This document shows positions 16,423 through 24,903 of a stretch of 64,000 nucleotides of DNA, piece after piece. The notes beneath the pieces are model-generated. The model did no database searches. It saw only the letters and a program-made list of their open reading frames with translations, and had not been told where the DNA came from. The stretch comes from G963665925 sp963678925 (lineage in GTDB: Bacteria; Bacillota; Clostridia; Peptostreptococcales; Acidaminobacteraceae), in NCBI GenBank assembly GCA_963678925.1, contig OY787533.1, positions 1,922,001 to 1,986,000 on the forward strand, written 5' to 3'. Every line of letters starts with the position of its first letter. Positions within the stretch are counted from its first letter, which is position 1. The translations under genes and the position numbers were made by a program.

Positions 16423-17649
16423 ATGAATCTGAGTGAAAAAGATATGACTGAACCAATAGTAAATAAAATAGGAAAGAACATCAACAGAGAGTACCGATTT
16501 ACATTTTTAATGAACTTTAGCCTCACACGGGGGCTTTGGATGATTTATCTCGCGTCAAAGGGCATGTCCCTTTTTCAGCTGGGGATTCTAGAATCCATTT
16601 TTCATCTGACATCATTTATGATGGAAATTCCGACTGGGGTTGTCGCCGATCTGTATGGAAGAAAAGTGAGCCGAGTTATCGGGCGGATCCTTTCGGTGCT
16701 GGATTTTATTCTTGTACTTACAGGACAGGGGTTTTGGGCGTACGCATTCGCATTTGTCATTGCGGCGCTATCCTACAATTTTGAGTCGGGTGCAGGGGAG
16801 GCCCTCATTTATGACAGTCTCAAGACCCTGGATGATACTAAAAGGTTTATGAAAGTCACAGGAAGAAAGGAGCTGGTTTACCAGCTTACGAGCACAGTAG
16901 CCTTTATTCTAGGCGGGTACATCGCGACGATTTCATATACCTGGGTTTATTTGATCAGCATTCTTTTCGCCCTGGCATCGGTTGGAGAGAGTTTTTTCTT
17001 TATTGAACCTGTGGGTTTGGAGAAGCGCTCAACCAGCATACTGTATTCCATGAAACGTCAGATAAGAGAGTCCATAGGGCAGATCCGTCAAAAACCGCGA
17101 ATCGCTTACCTGTATCTATCCGTGAACACGCTGATTACTTTTATCACAACCTTATTCTTTTATCTCCAGAATTATTATAAGAATCAGGGCGTCTCTGAGT
17201 CGAGCATAGGCATTATGCTGGCTGCCGCATCCGTATTCGGCGCATTTGCAGGTCTTTTTGCGCACAAGGCAGAGGCACGCTGGGGGGAACGGGTCCTTTT
17301 AAGGATATTGCCTGTTCTTGTCAGTGGGGGACTTTGGCTGGTGGCCCTAACACGCTTTGAAGGGCTGGCCTTCATCTACTTGTCGGCGCTTGACGGCATT
17401 TTGTTTGTAGTGACGCGCGATTACATCAACCGGCTTATTCCGAGCGAACAGCGGGCAACCCTCCTGTCGGTGGACAGCATGATGTTCAGCATGAACATGA
17501 TTGTTCTCTTTCCCATTGTAGGAATTATTGGTGATGCACTCTCATTGAAAACAGCATTCCTGATGATGGCGTTTTATTCAACGCTTATTGTCGCTGGAAA
17601 CCTCTTCCTGCTGGGGTGGCTTGAGCGTATGGAGGCGGCTCAGGACTAG
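16423..17649 (+). CDS. MFS transporter
   Basis: A 408 aa major facilitator superfamily permease with about twelve membrane helices. The cytoplasmic loop 2-3 signature is visible as GVVADLYGRKVSRVIGR. The closest recognisable type is the clostridial/bacillar drug-export-like group annotated only as MFS. The start ATG 16423 has GAAAGGAG eight bases upstream. No substrate is suggested by neighbours (rsmI upstream, an AbrB-type regulator convergent downstream). Confidence 0.8.
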   Translation: MNLSEKDMTEPIVNKIGKNINREYRFTFLMNFSLTRGLWMIYLASKGMSLFQLGILESIFHLTSFMMEIPTGVVADLYGRKVSRVIGRILSVLDFILVLTGQGFWAYAFAFVIAALSYNFESGAGEALIYDSLKTLDDTKRFMKVTGRKELVYQLTSTVAFILGGYIATISYTWVYLISILFALASVGESFFFIEPVGLEKRSTSILYSMKRQIRESIGQIRQKPRIAYLYLSVNTLITFITTLFFYLQNYYKNQGVSESSIGIMLAAASVFGAFAGLFAHKAEARWGERVLLRILPVLVSGGLWLVALTRFEGLAFIYLSALDGILFVVTRDYINRLIPSEQRATLLSVDSMMFSMNMIVLFPIVGIIGDALSLKTAFLMMAFYSTLIVAGNLFLLGWLERMEAAQD

Positions 17650-17682
17650 AAGGCATAATCTATCAATAAAGCAAAAAAGTAA

Positions 17683-17735
17683 AAGGCACCGCGGATAAAC
17701 TTAAGCGTTTATCTTGCGGTGCCACATTGTTTTTT
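17683..17735. terminator. Bidirectional terminator between MFS gene and abrB-type gene
   Basis: GGCACCGCGGATAAAC (17685-17700) pairs with GTTTATCTTGCGGTGCC (17707-17723). T-runs follow on both strands, so it can end both convergent transcripts. Confidence 0.8.
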
Positions 17736-17747
17736 GCTAGGCTAGCC

Positions 17748-17990
17748 TTAAAGCTTTTTCATTTCTTCGATACAGTCAGGGCAGATATTCTTACCTTTCA
17801 GGTTACGAACACCTTTTGCTTGACCACAGAAAATGCATGCTGGCTCATATTTTTTAAGGATGATTGTGTCGCCCTCAACAAAAATTTCAAGTGCGTCTTT
17901 TTCACCAATGCTTAAAGTTCTTCTCAATTCGATTGGAATTACCACACGGCCAAGTTCATCAACCTTACGTACAATACCAGTTGATTTCAT
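17748..17990 (-). CDS. AbrB/SpoVT-family transition-state regulator with C-terminal zinc knuckle
   Basis: An 80 aa DNA-binding protein. The N-terminal SpoVT-AbrB swapped-hairpin domain is nearly canonical (MKSTGIVRKVDELGRVVIPI, ELRRTLSIGEKDALEIFVEG). The C-terminus has a CxxC...CxxC pair (CIFCGQ, CPDC), found in clostridial AbrB-like proteins but not in Bacillus AbrB. The start ATG 17990 has GAGGAGG upstream; upstream in-frame codons reach to 18065 but cross the ribosome binding site, promoter and operator. A strong promoter and a Spo0A box just downstream of it suggest repression by phosphorylated Spo0A. Confidence 0.9.
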   Translation of the reverse strand: MKSTGIVRKVDELGRVVIPIELRRTLSIGEKDALEIFVEGDTIILKKYEPACIFCGQAKGVRNLKGKNICPDCIEEMKKL

Positions 17991-18013
17991 TTTAACTCCT
18001 CCTCTTGACATTA

Positions 18014-18023
18014 TTCGACAAAA
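18014..18023 (-). promoter_or_regulatory. Spo0A box overlapping the abrB-type transcript start
   Basis: On the minus strand the sequence is TTTTGTCGAA, a perfect match to the 0A box core TGTCGAA. It lies at about +7 to +16 relative to the predicted start, the position used for Spo0A repression of abrB in Bacillus. Confidence 0.6.
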
Positions 18024-18036
18024 TTCGCTTAATAAG

Positions 18037-18065
18037 AGAATACCAACGTTTACAATAAAAGTCAA
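18037..18065 (-). promoter_or_regulatory. Sigma-A-type promoter of the abrB-type gene
   Basis: On the minus strand TTGACT (18065-18060) and TATTCT (18042-18037) are separated by 17 bases. The leader to ATG 17990 is about 40 bases and contains the 0A box. Confidence 0.7.
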
Positions 18066-18262
18066 CCACTTTTTTCTACTTTCTGGTAAAACAATGAAAA
18101 TCTTTAATTTTAATAGGCAGAAATAGTTAATATATGAACTTCCAGTATGCTTTTACCCAAAATTATACAATTAAAACACCTTAAATTTGGAAATATGGAT
18201 AAATTTATTTTCTTATAGGCCGTCAATATCCTGTGAAAACTGGGAATTGGAAGCCTTTCGCA

Positions 18263-18282
18263 CTCGACAAAATACGACAAAA
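18263..18282 (-). promoter_or_regulatory. Two further Spo0A-box-like sequences
   Basis: Two adjacent minus-strand sequences, TTTTGTCGAG (18272-18263) and TTTTGTCGTA (18282-18273), each match TTTTGTCGA/T in nine or eight of ten positions. They lie about 210-240 bases upstream of the abrB-type promoter in an otherwise featureless AT-rich stretch (18066-18370). Confidence 0.4.
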
Positions 18283-18373
18283 AACTAATAAGAAAAATAC
18301 TATATTTAGTAATATCATACATTACCAAAGTTTAAATTGGCTAGGGTGTTTTGGCAAATCGTGGGTCTTCTAG

Positions 18374-18426
18374 TAAAAAAATAGCCATTTCCCAAGACCT
18401 TTAATCATAATCGGGGAAATGGCTAT
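18374..18426 (-). terminator. Terminator after the DUF948-like gene
   Basis: ATAGCCATTTCCC and GGGAAATGGCTAT flank a 19-20 base loop; on the minus strand a T-run follows. It ends the 18964-18446 transcript. Confidence 0.75.
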
Positions 18427-18445
18427 CTAAATATTCTCTTTAGAA

Positions 18446-18964
18446 TTATTTTGAATCTTCTTCATGGTCTTCAGCCGGTTGGGGTTTATTTTGAACACGG
18501 TCCATATCGAAGTCCGATTTGGGAACTTCCTTGCATACCATGACCGTCTCCTCGTCGTCCTCTGAAGCATCGGCATTGAAGTATGTATCGTAAAAGCTCT
18601 TCAGCATTGAAGCCGTATGCATAAGTGATGAAAACTTGCCTGCAAGACCGCTTTTTTCAGCAATGGCATCTGTGACATTGTCTGAGGTTTCAGCCAGATT
18701 GTCTACGGTCTGGTGAAATGCTTCCATGCCGTGTGCAACTTCACCGGTAATGACATTTACATTTTGCGTAATGCCGGGAAGCTCTTCCAAAATGGCGTCA
18801 ATTTCCTTGCTCTTGTTGTCCATGATTTTAGTAATCTTCCTGAAGGCGCCGTAGAATCTGATGAGGATCATCAGAATATAAACAAGAACGCCTGTTAAAA
18901 GTGCCCATAGGACGAACATGCCCATGTCCTTGAAGGTTAATGATATATTAATTGCGCTATTCAT
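18446..18964 (-). CDS. DUF948-like membrane-anchored coiled-coil protein
   Basis: A 172 aa protein with one N-terminal membrane helix (about residues 14-38, MFVLWALLTGVLVYILMILI). A long amphipathic helical region (ILEELPGITQNVNVITGEVA, TVDNLAETSDNVTDAIAEK) and an acidic disordered tail follow. This layout resembles the DUF948 family of general-stress-like membrane proteins. ATG 18964 was chosen because GAGGTG lies six bases upstream; the GTG at 18973 sits inside that site. It is monocistronic. Function unknown. Confidence 0.6.
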   Translation of the reverse strand: MNSAINISLTFKDMGMFVLWALLTGVLVYILMILIRFYGAFRKITKIMDNKSKEIDAILEELPGITQNVNVITGEVAHGMEAFHQTVDNLAETSDNVTDAIAEKSGLAGKFSSLMHTASMLKSFYDTYFNADASEDDEETVMVCKEVPKSDFDMDRVQNKPQPAEDHEEDSK

Positions 18965-19125
18965 ATGTATCACCTCAATTTGAAGTATGGTTAAGAATAC
19001 GAGCGGTACATCATAATCATATCATAATTAGACCGCGCGTATGAATTCAATTCGACAGGGGCGTATATTCTCCTGCTTATTTTTGGTATGATTTATAGTA
19101 AAGACTTTCGAAAGGAGAAAATGAT

Positions 19126-19632
19126 ATGAGAGAAGTGAAGTTTCAGGAACTGTCCTCAGATTTTCTGACGCAGCTTGTAAGGGGTGCATTTCTTACCGTT
19201 AAGCAAGACGAGCAGGTCAATACGATGACAATCGGATGGGGCAACGTGGGGTATATATGGAACAAACCCATGCTGGTTGTGCCAGTACGGTACTCACGTC
19301 ATACCTATACCATGATCGATACGGCGCAGACATTCACTGTAAGCGTGCCTGTGAAAAAGGACATGAAGGCGGCACTGGCGTTTTGCGGAACAAAATCCGG
19401 AAGAGATATGGATAAGATAGAGGCTGCAGGTCTGACACTTGCAGAGGCACAGGTGGTCGATACGCCAATTATCTCAGACTGCGATCTCCATATTGAATGC
19501 AAGCTTGCTTACAAGCAGGCCATGGAGCCGGGAACCCTCAATGCTGATATCCGCGGTGCACATTATTCAAAAGGCGATTTTCACGTTCTCTATTATGGAG
19601 AGATTGTTAAAGCCTACTATACGGAAGCCTAA
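19126..19632 (+). CDS. Flavin reductase-like FMN-binding protein
   Basis: A 168 aa protein of the flavin reductase (DIM6/NTAB, split-barrel FMN) family. Family-like elements include MTIGWGNVGYIWNKPMLVVP near the N-terminus, the mid segment TFTVSVPVKKDMKAALAFCG and the SGRDMDKIEAAGL motif. GAAAGGAGAAAATG gives a good start. It may reduce free flavin with NAD(P)H or act as a flavoredoxin; the electron donor is not clear from sequence. Confidence 0.75.
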   Translation: MREVKFQELSSDFLTQLVRGAFLTVKQDEQVNTMTIGWGNVGYIWNKPMLVVPVRYSRHTYTMIDTAQTFTVSVPVKKDMKAALAFCGTKSGRDMDKIEAAGLTLAEAQVVDTPIISDCDLHIECKLAYKQAMEPGTLNADIRGAHYSKGDFHVLYYGEIVKAYYTEA

Positions 19633-19649
19633 GGCAGTGTGATAAAAAG

Positions 19650-19688
19650 AAAAGGAAAGCCATCATCTTAAGTGCGGCTTTCCTTTTG
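19650..19688. terminator. Bidirectional terminator
   Basis: AAAAGGAAAGCC pairs with GGCTTTCCTTTT between the convergent flavin-reductase-like gene and the gene at 19711-20112. Confidence 0.75.
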
Positions 19689-19710
19689 AATTTTACATTG
19701 GAAATTTGAG

Positions 19711-20112
19711 TTAGAGCACATCAAAGCGGTTGCCATTGATGTTGACGGATTTTGCTTCAATATACATGCTGGAATCATTCAAACTGATTGCGAAGTTTGG
19801 AATGGATATTTCAATAGGTGATTCAGTCATTGAAAGCTCAGGGAGAGATTTGACAGAAGCAAATTCACCAAATCCGGCCTTGTGGTAGGCAATCGAATGA
19901 ATCAGGTCCTTTTTCGAGTCCGCAGTCAGTGCTGTGTCAGAATCATCTATATAATAGAAAGCATCTACGCCGTCAAATTCCAGATCAACGTGATCTGAAG
20001 CAGCTGGAGTCAGCTTAAATGATATTTTCTTGTCCTCCAGATTAATTTGGAGTGCATCGATTTTGCTCGCATCCAGTTGGCATAGCCAAGGATTGAGTTC
20101 TGATGGGATCAT
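19711..20112 (-). CDS. Uncharacterised 133-residue protein
   Basis: A soluble acidic protein starting MIPSELNPWLCQLDASKIDA. It alternates short strands (LQINLEDKKISFKLTPA, VDLEFDGVDAFYYIDD, SPIEISIPNFAISLND, MYIEAKSVNINGNRF), suggesting a beta-rich fold. No catalytic motif or family is recognised. ATG 20112 is preceded by GAGGTGATT; in-frame codons continue upstream to 20148 but without a better site. It stands alone between two terminator-bounded units. Confidence 0.6.
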   Translation of the reverse strand: MIPSELNPWLCQLDASKIDALQINLEDKKISFKLTPAASDHVDLEFDGVDAFYYIDDSDTALTADSKKDLIHSIAYHKAGFGEFASVKSLPELSMTESPIEISIPNFAISLNDSSMYIEAKSVNINGNRFDVL

Positions 20113-20267
20113 ATAATCACCTCGTTTGTTCATACCTGTTTTACTCATAATGTTTTATCATACATGCCGGGGTTAATCAACTGATTTTTGTTTTTCTTTA
20201 TAATCAATTTTGCTTGAATATATGGATGCCTTCCCATGACTGCAAAGTAATTTCACAGGTGCCGGAC

Positions 20268-20296
20268 TTGTTTGACTGAACATGCCGTGTTATAAT
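20268..20296 (+). promoter_or_regulatory. Sigma-A-type promoter for the metG leader
   Basis: TTGTTT (20268-20273) and TATAAT (20291-20296) with a 17-base spacer, just upstream of the T-box leader. The stretch 20113-20267 holds nothing else recognised. Confidence 0.6.
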
Positions 20297-20302
20297 ACAG
20301 CG

Positions 20303-20567
20303 TAACAAGATTTTGGAAAAGCGATGATGGGAAGAGTAAGCTTCAATGAAGTCAAAGAGAGCCGGAAGCAGGTGGGAACCGGTACGGATGAGAAGCTGAA
20401 CATGGCCCCTGAGCTCCGGAGCTGAAGATTGAAGTAGGTTCTGGCGGTTTGCATCCGTTAACATGCGTGTGACACGTTCACACTGAGGCGTTTTCAGAGA
20501 TGGAAGCGTGAAATAGGGTGGTAACACGAGACAATCTTCGTCCCTTTGCGGATGGAGTTTTTTTATT
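20303..20567 (+). promoter_or_regulatory. T-box riboswitch (Met) with terminator
   Basis: The T-box core AGGGTGGTAACACGAG is at 20515-20530. It is followed by a terminator in which CTTCGTCC pairs (with wobble) to GGATGGAG before a long T-run to 20567. An AUG in the GAACATGGCC stretch near 20397-20406 is a good candidate specifier for methionine. The core is unusually divergent (AACACGAG for the usual ACCGCG-type ending). An inserted palindromic repeat block separates this leader from metG. Confidence 0.8.
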
Positions 20568-20593
20568 TTTTTGCGAAAAAGGTAAAGAAATGC

Positions 20594-20655
20594 GTTCCTA
20601 TGAGCGAAGCGCCCATTCAAATGAAATTTGAAATGGGCGCTTCGCTCATAGGAAC
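20594..20655. repeat. Long perfect inverted repeat (24-bp arms)
   Basis: Left arm 20594-20617 and right arm 20632-20655 are exact reverse complements (ends GTTCCTATGAG / CTCATAGGAAC). The loop 20618-20631 can extend the stem by five more pairs with a one-base bulge. It is not followed by a T-run and lies after the T-box terminator, so it is not needed as a terminator. It resembles the palindrome at 53528-53592 in placement next to an AGCGAC-hairpin unit. Confidence 0.85.
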
Positions 20656-20657
20656 AT

Positions 20658-20755
20658 ATGGCGCGCAAAGCGACAAGAGCAATCAAAGATTGCTCTGTGC
20701 ATCTACTGATGTAAAAAATACAGTGCAAGCAAAGTTTGCGCACAGCAGCACCGAA
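20658..20755 (+). repeat. AGCGAC-hairpin repeat unit, copy 4
   Basis: GCGCAAAGCGACAAGAGCAATC-type unit: AGCGAC (20668-20673), then stem AGAGCAATC / GATTGCTCT around AAA (20676-20696), then TGTGCA. It matches the unit at 53707-53750 closely, with GCGTCTAGCGACATGAGCAATC there. A further bulged hairpin (GTGC...GCAC, about 20732-20752) and GCAGCACC follow; GCAGCACC also occurs in the 53.6 kb copy. Confidence 0.7.
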
Positions 20756-20849
20756 GTATAAAATGAAATAGGGTATGAACACTGGAAAAGCTAATTCTAA
20801 AGACAGACATAAAGTGAATGAAGTAAGGTGTAATAAAGGAGGAAAAAGT

Positions 20850-22793
20850 ATGTCAAAGGGCACGTATTATGTAACAACGCCAATCTACTATCCGAGTTCG
20901 AACTTGCATATTGGTCACACGTATACGACGGTGGCTGCAGATGCCATTGCAAGATTCAAAAGAGCAACGGGCTATGAGGTTATGTTCCTGACAGGAACAG
21001 ACGAGCACGGACAGAAAATCGAAACGGTAGCCAAGGAAAAAGGCATGGCGCCAAAGGAATATCTGGACGGCATGATCGAAGGCATCAAGTCCCTGTGGAA
21101 TACAATGGAGATTTCATACGATTACTTTATCCGTACGACAGATGAAGACCATAAAGCCCGTGTACAGGCAATTTTCCAAAAGCTTTATGACAATGGTGAC
21201 ATTTACAAGGGTGAATATGAGGGCATGTACTGTACGCCTTGTGAATCATTCTGGACAGAGTCTCAGCTTGACGAAGGCAAATGTCCTGACTGTGGTCGCC
21301 CTGTTCAAACAACAAAAGAAGAAGCTTATTTCTTTAAGCTTTCAAAATATCAAAGCCGAATCCGCGACCTGCTTGCTGGCGGAGAATTTCTGCTTCCTGC
21401 ATCGCGTGCGAATGAAATGATTAAAAACTTTATCGATCCGGGCCTTGAAGACCTATGTATCACACGTACAAGCTTCGACTGGGGTATTCCGGTACCGTTT
21501 GATGAAAAGCATGTCATTTATGTGTGGCTGGATGCCCTAAGCAATTACGCAACAGCACTGGGTTTTCCTGAGGAAACTGAAAAGTACAAGAAGTTCTGGC
21601 CTGCAGATGTGCACTTGGTAGGTAAGGAAATTGTACGATTCCACACGATTATTTGGCCAGCTATGCTGATGGCTCTGGATGCACCGCTACCGAAGATGGT
21701 CTTTGGCCACGGTTGGCTGCTCCTTGATGGCGGCAAGATGTCTAAGTCAAAGGGCAATGTTGTTGACCCGGTTGTCCTGATTGAGCGTTACGGCGTTGAT
21801 GCACTGAAGTACTTCCTGCTTAGAGAGTACAGCTTCGGTTCTGACGGCAACTTCAACAATGAAGTGCTGTTGAACAGAATCAACTCCGACCTTGCAAACG
21901 ACCTAGGGAACCTGGTTAGCCGAAGTGTTGCCATGGTTGAAAAGTACAACGATGGTGAGATTGTGAAGTCTCAGGCGATTCTGGAGTTTGATGAAGACCT
22001 TAAAAAGCTTGCGGTATCGACTGCAAACCGTGTAGAAACAAAAATGGAAGTTCTGGACTACTCCAATGCACTCGAAGAGATTTGGAAGTTTATCCGTAGA
22101 ACCAACAAATATATTGATGAGACAATGCCTTGGGCCCTTGCTAAGGATGAAGCGAAGAAGGCTGAGCTCGATACGGTGCTGTACAACCTGATTGAAAGTA
22201 TTCGTATTATTTCAGTGCTGATTCAGCCGTTCATGCACCACACATCAGGTGGTATCTGGGAACAGATTGGCCTTGAGGAAGGCGAGAAGACAGTCTGGGA
22301 ATCTTCTAAGATTTTCGGTCTGACTGAAGCTGGATCAAAGGTCAAAAAGGGTGAAGCCCTATTCCCGCGTATCGATGTGAAGAAAGAAATCGAAGCCCTG
22401 GACGCGCTTGGCGGAAAGAAAGAAGAGCCAAAGGCTGAGAAAAAGGAAAAGAAAGAAAAGAAATCCAAGGCAAAAGAAGAAATCACAATTGACGACTTCG
22501 CAAAGCTGGACCTTAAGGTTGCAGAAATCGTTTCGGTTGAAAAGCATCCAGACGCGGACAAGCTTCTGGTTCTACAGCTGAAAGTCGGTGAAGAAACGCG
22601 TCAGGTCGTGTCAGGTATTGCAGGACATTACACACCAGATGCGCTTGTGGGCGAAACCGTGATTCTTGTTTCCAACCTCAAGCCAGTCAAGCTGCGCGGT
22701 GTTCTTTCTCAGGGCATGATTCTGGCTGCAACATCGGGCAAGAAGCTGAAGCTTGTCTCTGTAGACATGGAGTCGGGCGCAACAGTATCTTAA
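20850..22793 (+). CDS. metG: Methionyl-tRNA synthetase
   Basis: A 647 aa MetRS. The class I motifs are HIGHTYTT and KMSKSKGN. A zinc knuckle with CTPC and CPDC is present (CTPCESFWTESQLDEGKCPDC within it). After a Lys/Glu-rich linker (residues about 525-550) comes a C-terminal EMAP/Trbp tRNA-binding and dimerisation domain (FAKLDLKVAEIVSVEKHPDADKL to the end). ATG 20850 follows AAAGGAGG at 20836-20842; the in-frame ATG at 20775 lacks a site. It is controlled by the T-box and precedes tatD as in Bacillus. Confidence 0.96.
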   Translation: MSKGTYYVTTPIYYPSSNLHIGHTYTTVAADAIARFKRATGYEVMFLTGTDEHGQKIETVAKEKGMAPKEYLDGMIEGIKSLWNTMEISYDYFIRTTDEDHKARVQAIFQKLYDNGDIYKGEYEGMYCTPCESFWTESQLDEGKCPDCGRPVQTTKEEAYFFKLSKYQSRIRDLLAGGEFLLPASRANEMIKNFIDPGLEDLCITRTSFDWGIPVPFDEKHVIYVWLDALSNYATALGFPEETEKYKKFWPADVHLVGKEIVRFHTIIWPAMLMALDAPLPKMVFGHGWLLLDGGKMSKSKGNVVDPVVLIERYGVDALKYFLLREYSFGSDGNFNNEVLLNRINSDLANDLGNLVSRSVAMVEKYNDGEIVKSQAILEFDEDLKKLAVSTANRVETKMEVLDYSNALEEIWKFIRRTNKYIDETMPWALAKDEAKKAELDTVLYNLIESIRIISVLIQPFMHHTSGGIWEQIGLEEGEKTVWESSKIFGLTEAGSKVKKGEALFPRIDVKKEIEALDALGGKKEEPKAEKKEKKEKKSKAKEEITIDDFAKLDLKVAEIVSVEKHPDADKLLVLQLKVGEETRQVVSGIAGHYTPDALVGETVILVSNLKPVKLRGVLSQGMILAATSGKKLKLVSVDMESGATVS

Positions 22794-22866
22794 TTTCATA
22801 AGAAAGCGTCAGCAGACCCGAAATGAGAATCCCTCGGGAATTTTGAAATCGGACTGCCAGCGTGCT

Positions 22867-22922
22867 ATGAGGACCTTGAACTGCCTTTTTGCAAAGGGAC
22901 AGGATTCAAGGTCCTTTTTTGT
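22867..22922 (+). terminator. Terminator after metG
   Basis: AGGACCTTGAA and TTCAAGGTCCT flank a loop containing CTGCC...CAGG pairing, followed by a T-run ending near 22921. Confidence 0.8.
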
Positions 22923-23032
22923 ATAGGGCCCTTAAAAAGTGGGTAAGTACCCTTCGCGGGGATGTCCTCTTGCAAATTGTGCGCTCATTTTTATATAATG
23001 AGTCGTAGTGTTATGAATAGGAGGATAAATCC

Positions 23033-23803
23033 ATGCTGTTTGATTCACATGCACATTTGACAGATAGAAGATTTAATGAAGATAGAGATGAGACCATACA
23101 ACGCGCCTTTGACAGTGGCGTAGAATATATTATGAATCCTGGTGCCGATTTTGAATCGTCTGTGGAAGCCATAGAGCTGGCAGAGTCCCACGAGCGCATT
23201 TTTGCGGCAGTAGGGGTGCATCCTCATGATGCCAAGACGATGGATGAGAGCATGCTGATGCTCCTGGAATCCATGGCCAAGAAGGATAAGGTAAAAGCTA
23301 TAGGTGAAATCGGACTTGATTTCCACTATGACAATTCGCCGCGTGACGTTCAACGTCACTGGTTCAGAGAACAGATTAGAATGGCGAAGCGTGTTGGAAA
23401 ACCGATTATTATACATGACAGGGAAGCCAATCAGGAGACCTTTGATATTCTGAAGGAGGAGGGGGCCTTTGAGAATGGTGTACTCATGCACTGCTATTCA
23501 GGGAGTGCGGAGCTCGCAAGACAGTATGTGAAGCTGGGTGCCTATATTTCAATCGCCGGTCCTGTGACTTATAAGAATGCCAGAAAAACCGTTGAGGTTG
23601 CTGAGCAGGTTGACCTGGGCCATTTGATGATAGAAACGGACAGTCCTTATTTGACGCCCGTACCCAACCGTGGAAAACGCAATGAGTCGGCATATGTTCG
23701 CCTGGTGGCGGAGCGTATTGCTGAAATCAGAGGGATTTCCGTGGAAGAGGTTGCCGAGGCGACACTGAATAATGCAAAACGTTTCTTTAACATCAAGAGC
23801 TAG
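23033..23803 (+). CDS. tatD: TatD-family metal-dependent hydrolase
   Basis: A 256 aa TIM-barrel nuclease of the TatD/YabD family (3'-5' exonuclease on DNA/RNA ends in characterised members). Metal ligands are seen in FDSHAHL, AIGEIGLDFH, IIIHDRE, LMHCYSGS and ETDSPYL. GGAGGATAAATCC precedes ATG 23033. It lies between metG and yabE as in Bacillus. Confidence 0.93.
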   Translation: MLFDSHAHLTDRRFNEDRDETIQRAFDSGVEYIMNPGADFESSVEAIELAESHERIFAAVGVHPHDAKTMDESMLMLLESMAKKDKVKAIGEIGLDFHYDNSPRDVQRHWFREQIRMAKRVGKPIIIHDREANQETFDILKEEGAFENGVLMHCYSGSAELARQYVKLGAYISIAGPVTYKNARKTVEVAEQVDLGHLMIETDSPYLTPVPNRGKRNESAYVRLVAERIAEIRGISVEEVAEATLNNAKRFFNIKS

Positions 23804-23838
23804 CTTTATACGCTTAATTTCAATTTGAGGAGGCAAGT

Positions 23839-24894
23839 ATGCGTCGATTTGAGAAATGGATGCCGGTAACAGCCATTGTACTGGCGGCCACCATTGTCCT
23901 TGCAATCGGGACCATGGGCAGGAAGCAGGTTACAGTTATTGATGACGACCGCAAAATTGTGGTCTCAACAGTGAGCAGCAGCATGAATGCTGTTTTTAAG
24001 GCTGCGGACATTCACCTTGATCCGGCGGATGTGGTGACACCTCCAGTGGACACAAAACTGACAGATGGTCTAGAAATTCAAATTGTTAGGGCTGACACCC
24101 ACACGATTCACGTGGATGAGACGACCTCTACCGTGAGTACGACCCATAAGTCGGTTGAAGAGATCATCCATCAGGCAAATATTGACTTGTCCAGTCAGGA
24201 TATTGTTTATCCAAGCCGGAACACCATGGTTTCGGGTCCGACCAACATCGAAATTGTACGCGTTACGGAGTCCATAGAAGAGGAAACGGTAGCCATTCCT
24301 TACAGTACGGTCATTGAAGTTTCCGACAATCTCGAAGCGGGCGCATCTGAGTGTATTCAGACCGGTGTGCCGGGGGAAAAGGCGGTCACATACCGCGTCG
24401 TTTACGAAAATGGTGTGGAAATTGGCAGAGAGCAGATTGAAGAGACTGTTCTCACAGAGCCTGTAGCTGAGCGGTACTTGCGTGGTAAGGAACAGCTTTA
24501 TGTGACAAGCAGAGGGCGGCCAGTGCGCTATCAGAAGGTTCTAGTCATGCGTGCAACCGCATATGATTTGTCCTTTGAAAGCTGCGGCAAGTATCCGGAC
24601 CATCCGGAGTACGGTATTACCTATAGTGGGACACAGGCAAGGCCAGGGGTCATTGCAGTCGATCCTAGGGTTATCAAGCTGGGTTCAAAGCTCTATGTTG
24701 AATCCATGGACAGGATGCCTGATTACGGGTTTGCAAAAGCAGAAGATACAGGCAGTGCCATTAAGGGAAATCGCGTGGATTTATTCATTGAAAATAGAAG
24801 CCAGGCCCTGCGATACGGTGTGCGTACAGTCAAGGTCTATGTACTTGAGGAACCGGTCACAGAAGATATGATGGTTGGCTATTCAGAAAGATAG
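23839..24894 (+). CDS. YabE-like G5/3D-domain protein
   Basis: A 351 aa exported or membrane-anchored protein, with an N-terminal signal/anchor segment at residues 8-28. Two DUF348 repeats follow (about 35-85 and 90-145), then a G5 domain (about 150-225, GVPGEKAVTYRVVYENG). The C-terminal 3D domain begins at ATAYDLS and has three conserved aspartates (VIAVDPRVIKLGS, AEDTGSAIKGNRVDLF). Relatives are cell-wall remodelling lytic transglycosylase-like or resuscitation-type proteins. AGGAGGCAAGT precedes the ATG. tatD-yabE-rnmV-rsmA form the conserved block. Confidence 0.9.
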   Translation: MRRFEKWMPVTAIVLAATIVLAIGTMGRKQVTVIDDDRKIVVSTVSSSMNAVFKAADIHLDPADVVTPPVDTKLTDGLEIQIVRADTHTIHVDETTSTVSTTHKSVEEIIHQANIDLSSQDIVYPSRNTMVSGPTNIEIVRVTESIEEETVAIPYSTVIEVSDNLEAGASECIQTGVPGEKAVTYRVVYENGVEIGREQIEETVLTEPVAERYLRGKEQLYVTSRGRPVRYQKVLVMRATAYDLSFESCGKYPDHPEYGITYSGTQARPGVIAVDPRVIKLGSKLYVESMDRMPDYGFAKAEDTGSAIKGNRVDLFIENRSQALRYGVRTVKVYVLEEPVTEDMMVGYSER

Positions 24895-24903
24895 GAGTAC
24901 GAT

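Noticed and set aside
20204..20863. 219-codon minus-strand frame over the Met T-box region
   Set aside because: It is antisense to a structured T-box leader and the palindromic block, with no start signal; the open frame is fortuitous.
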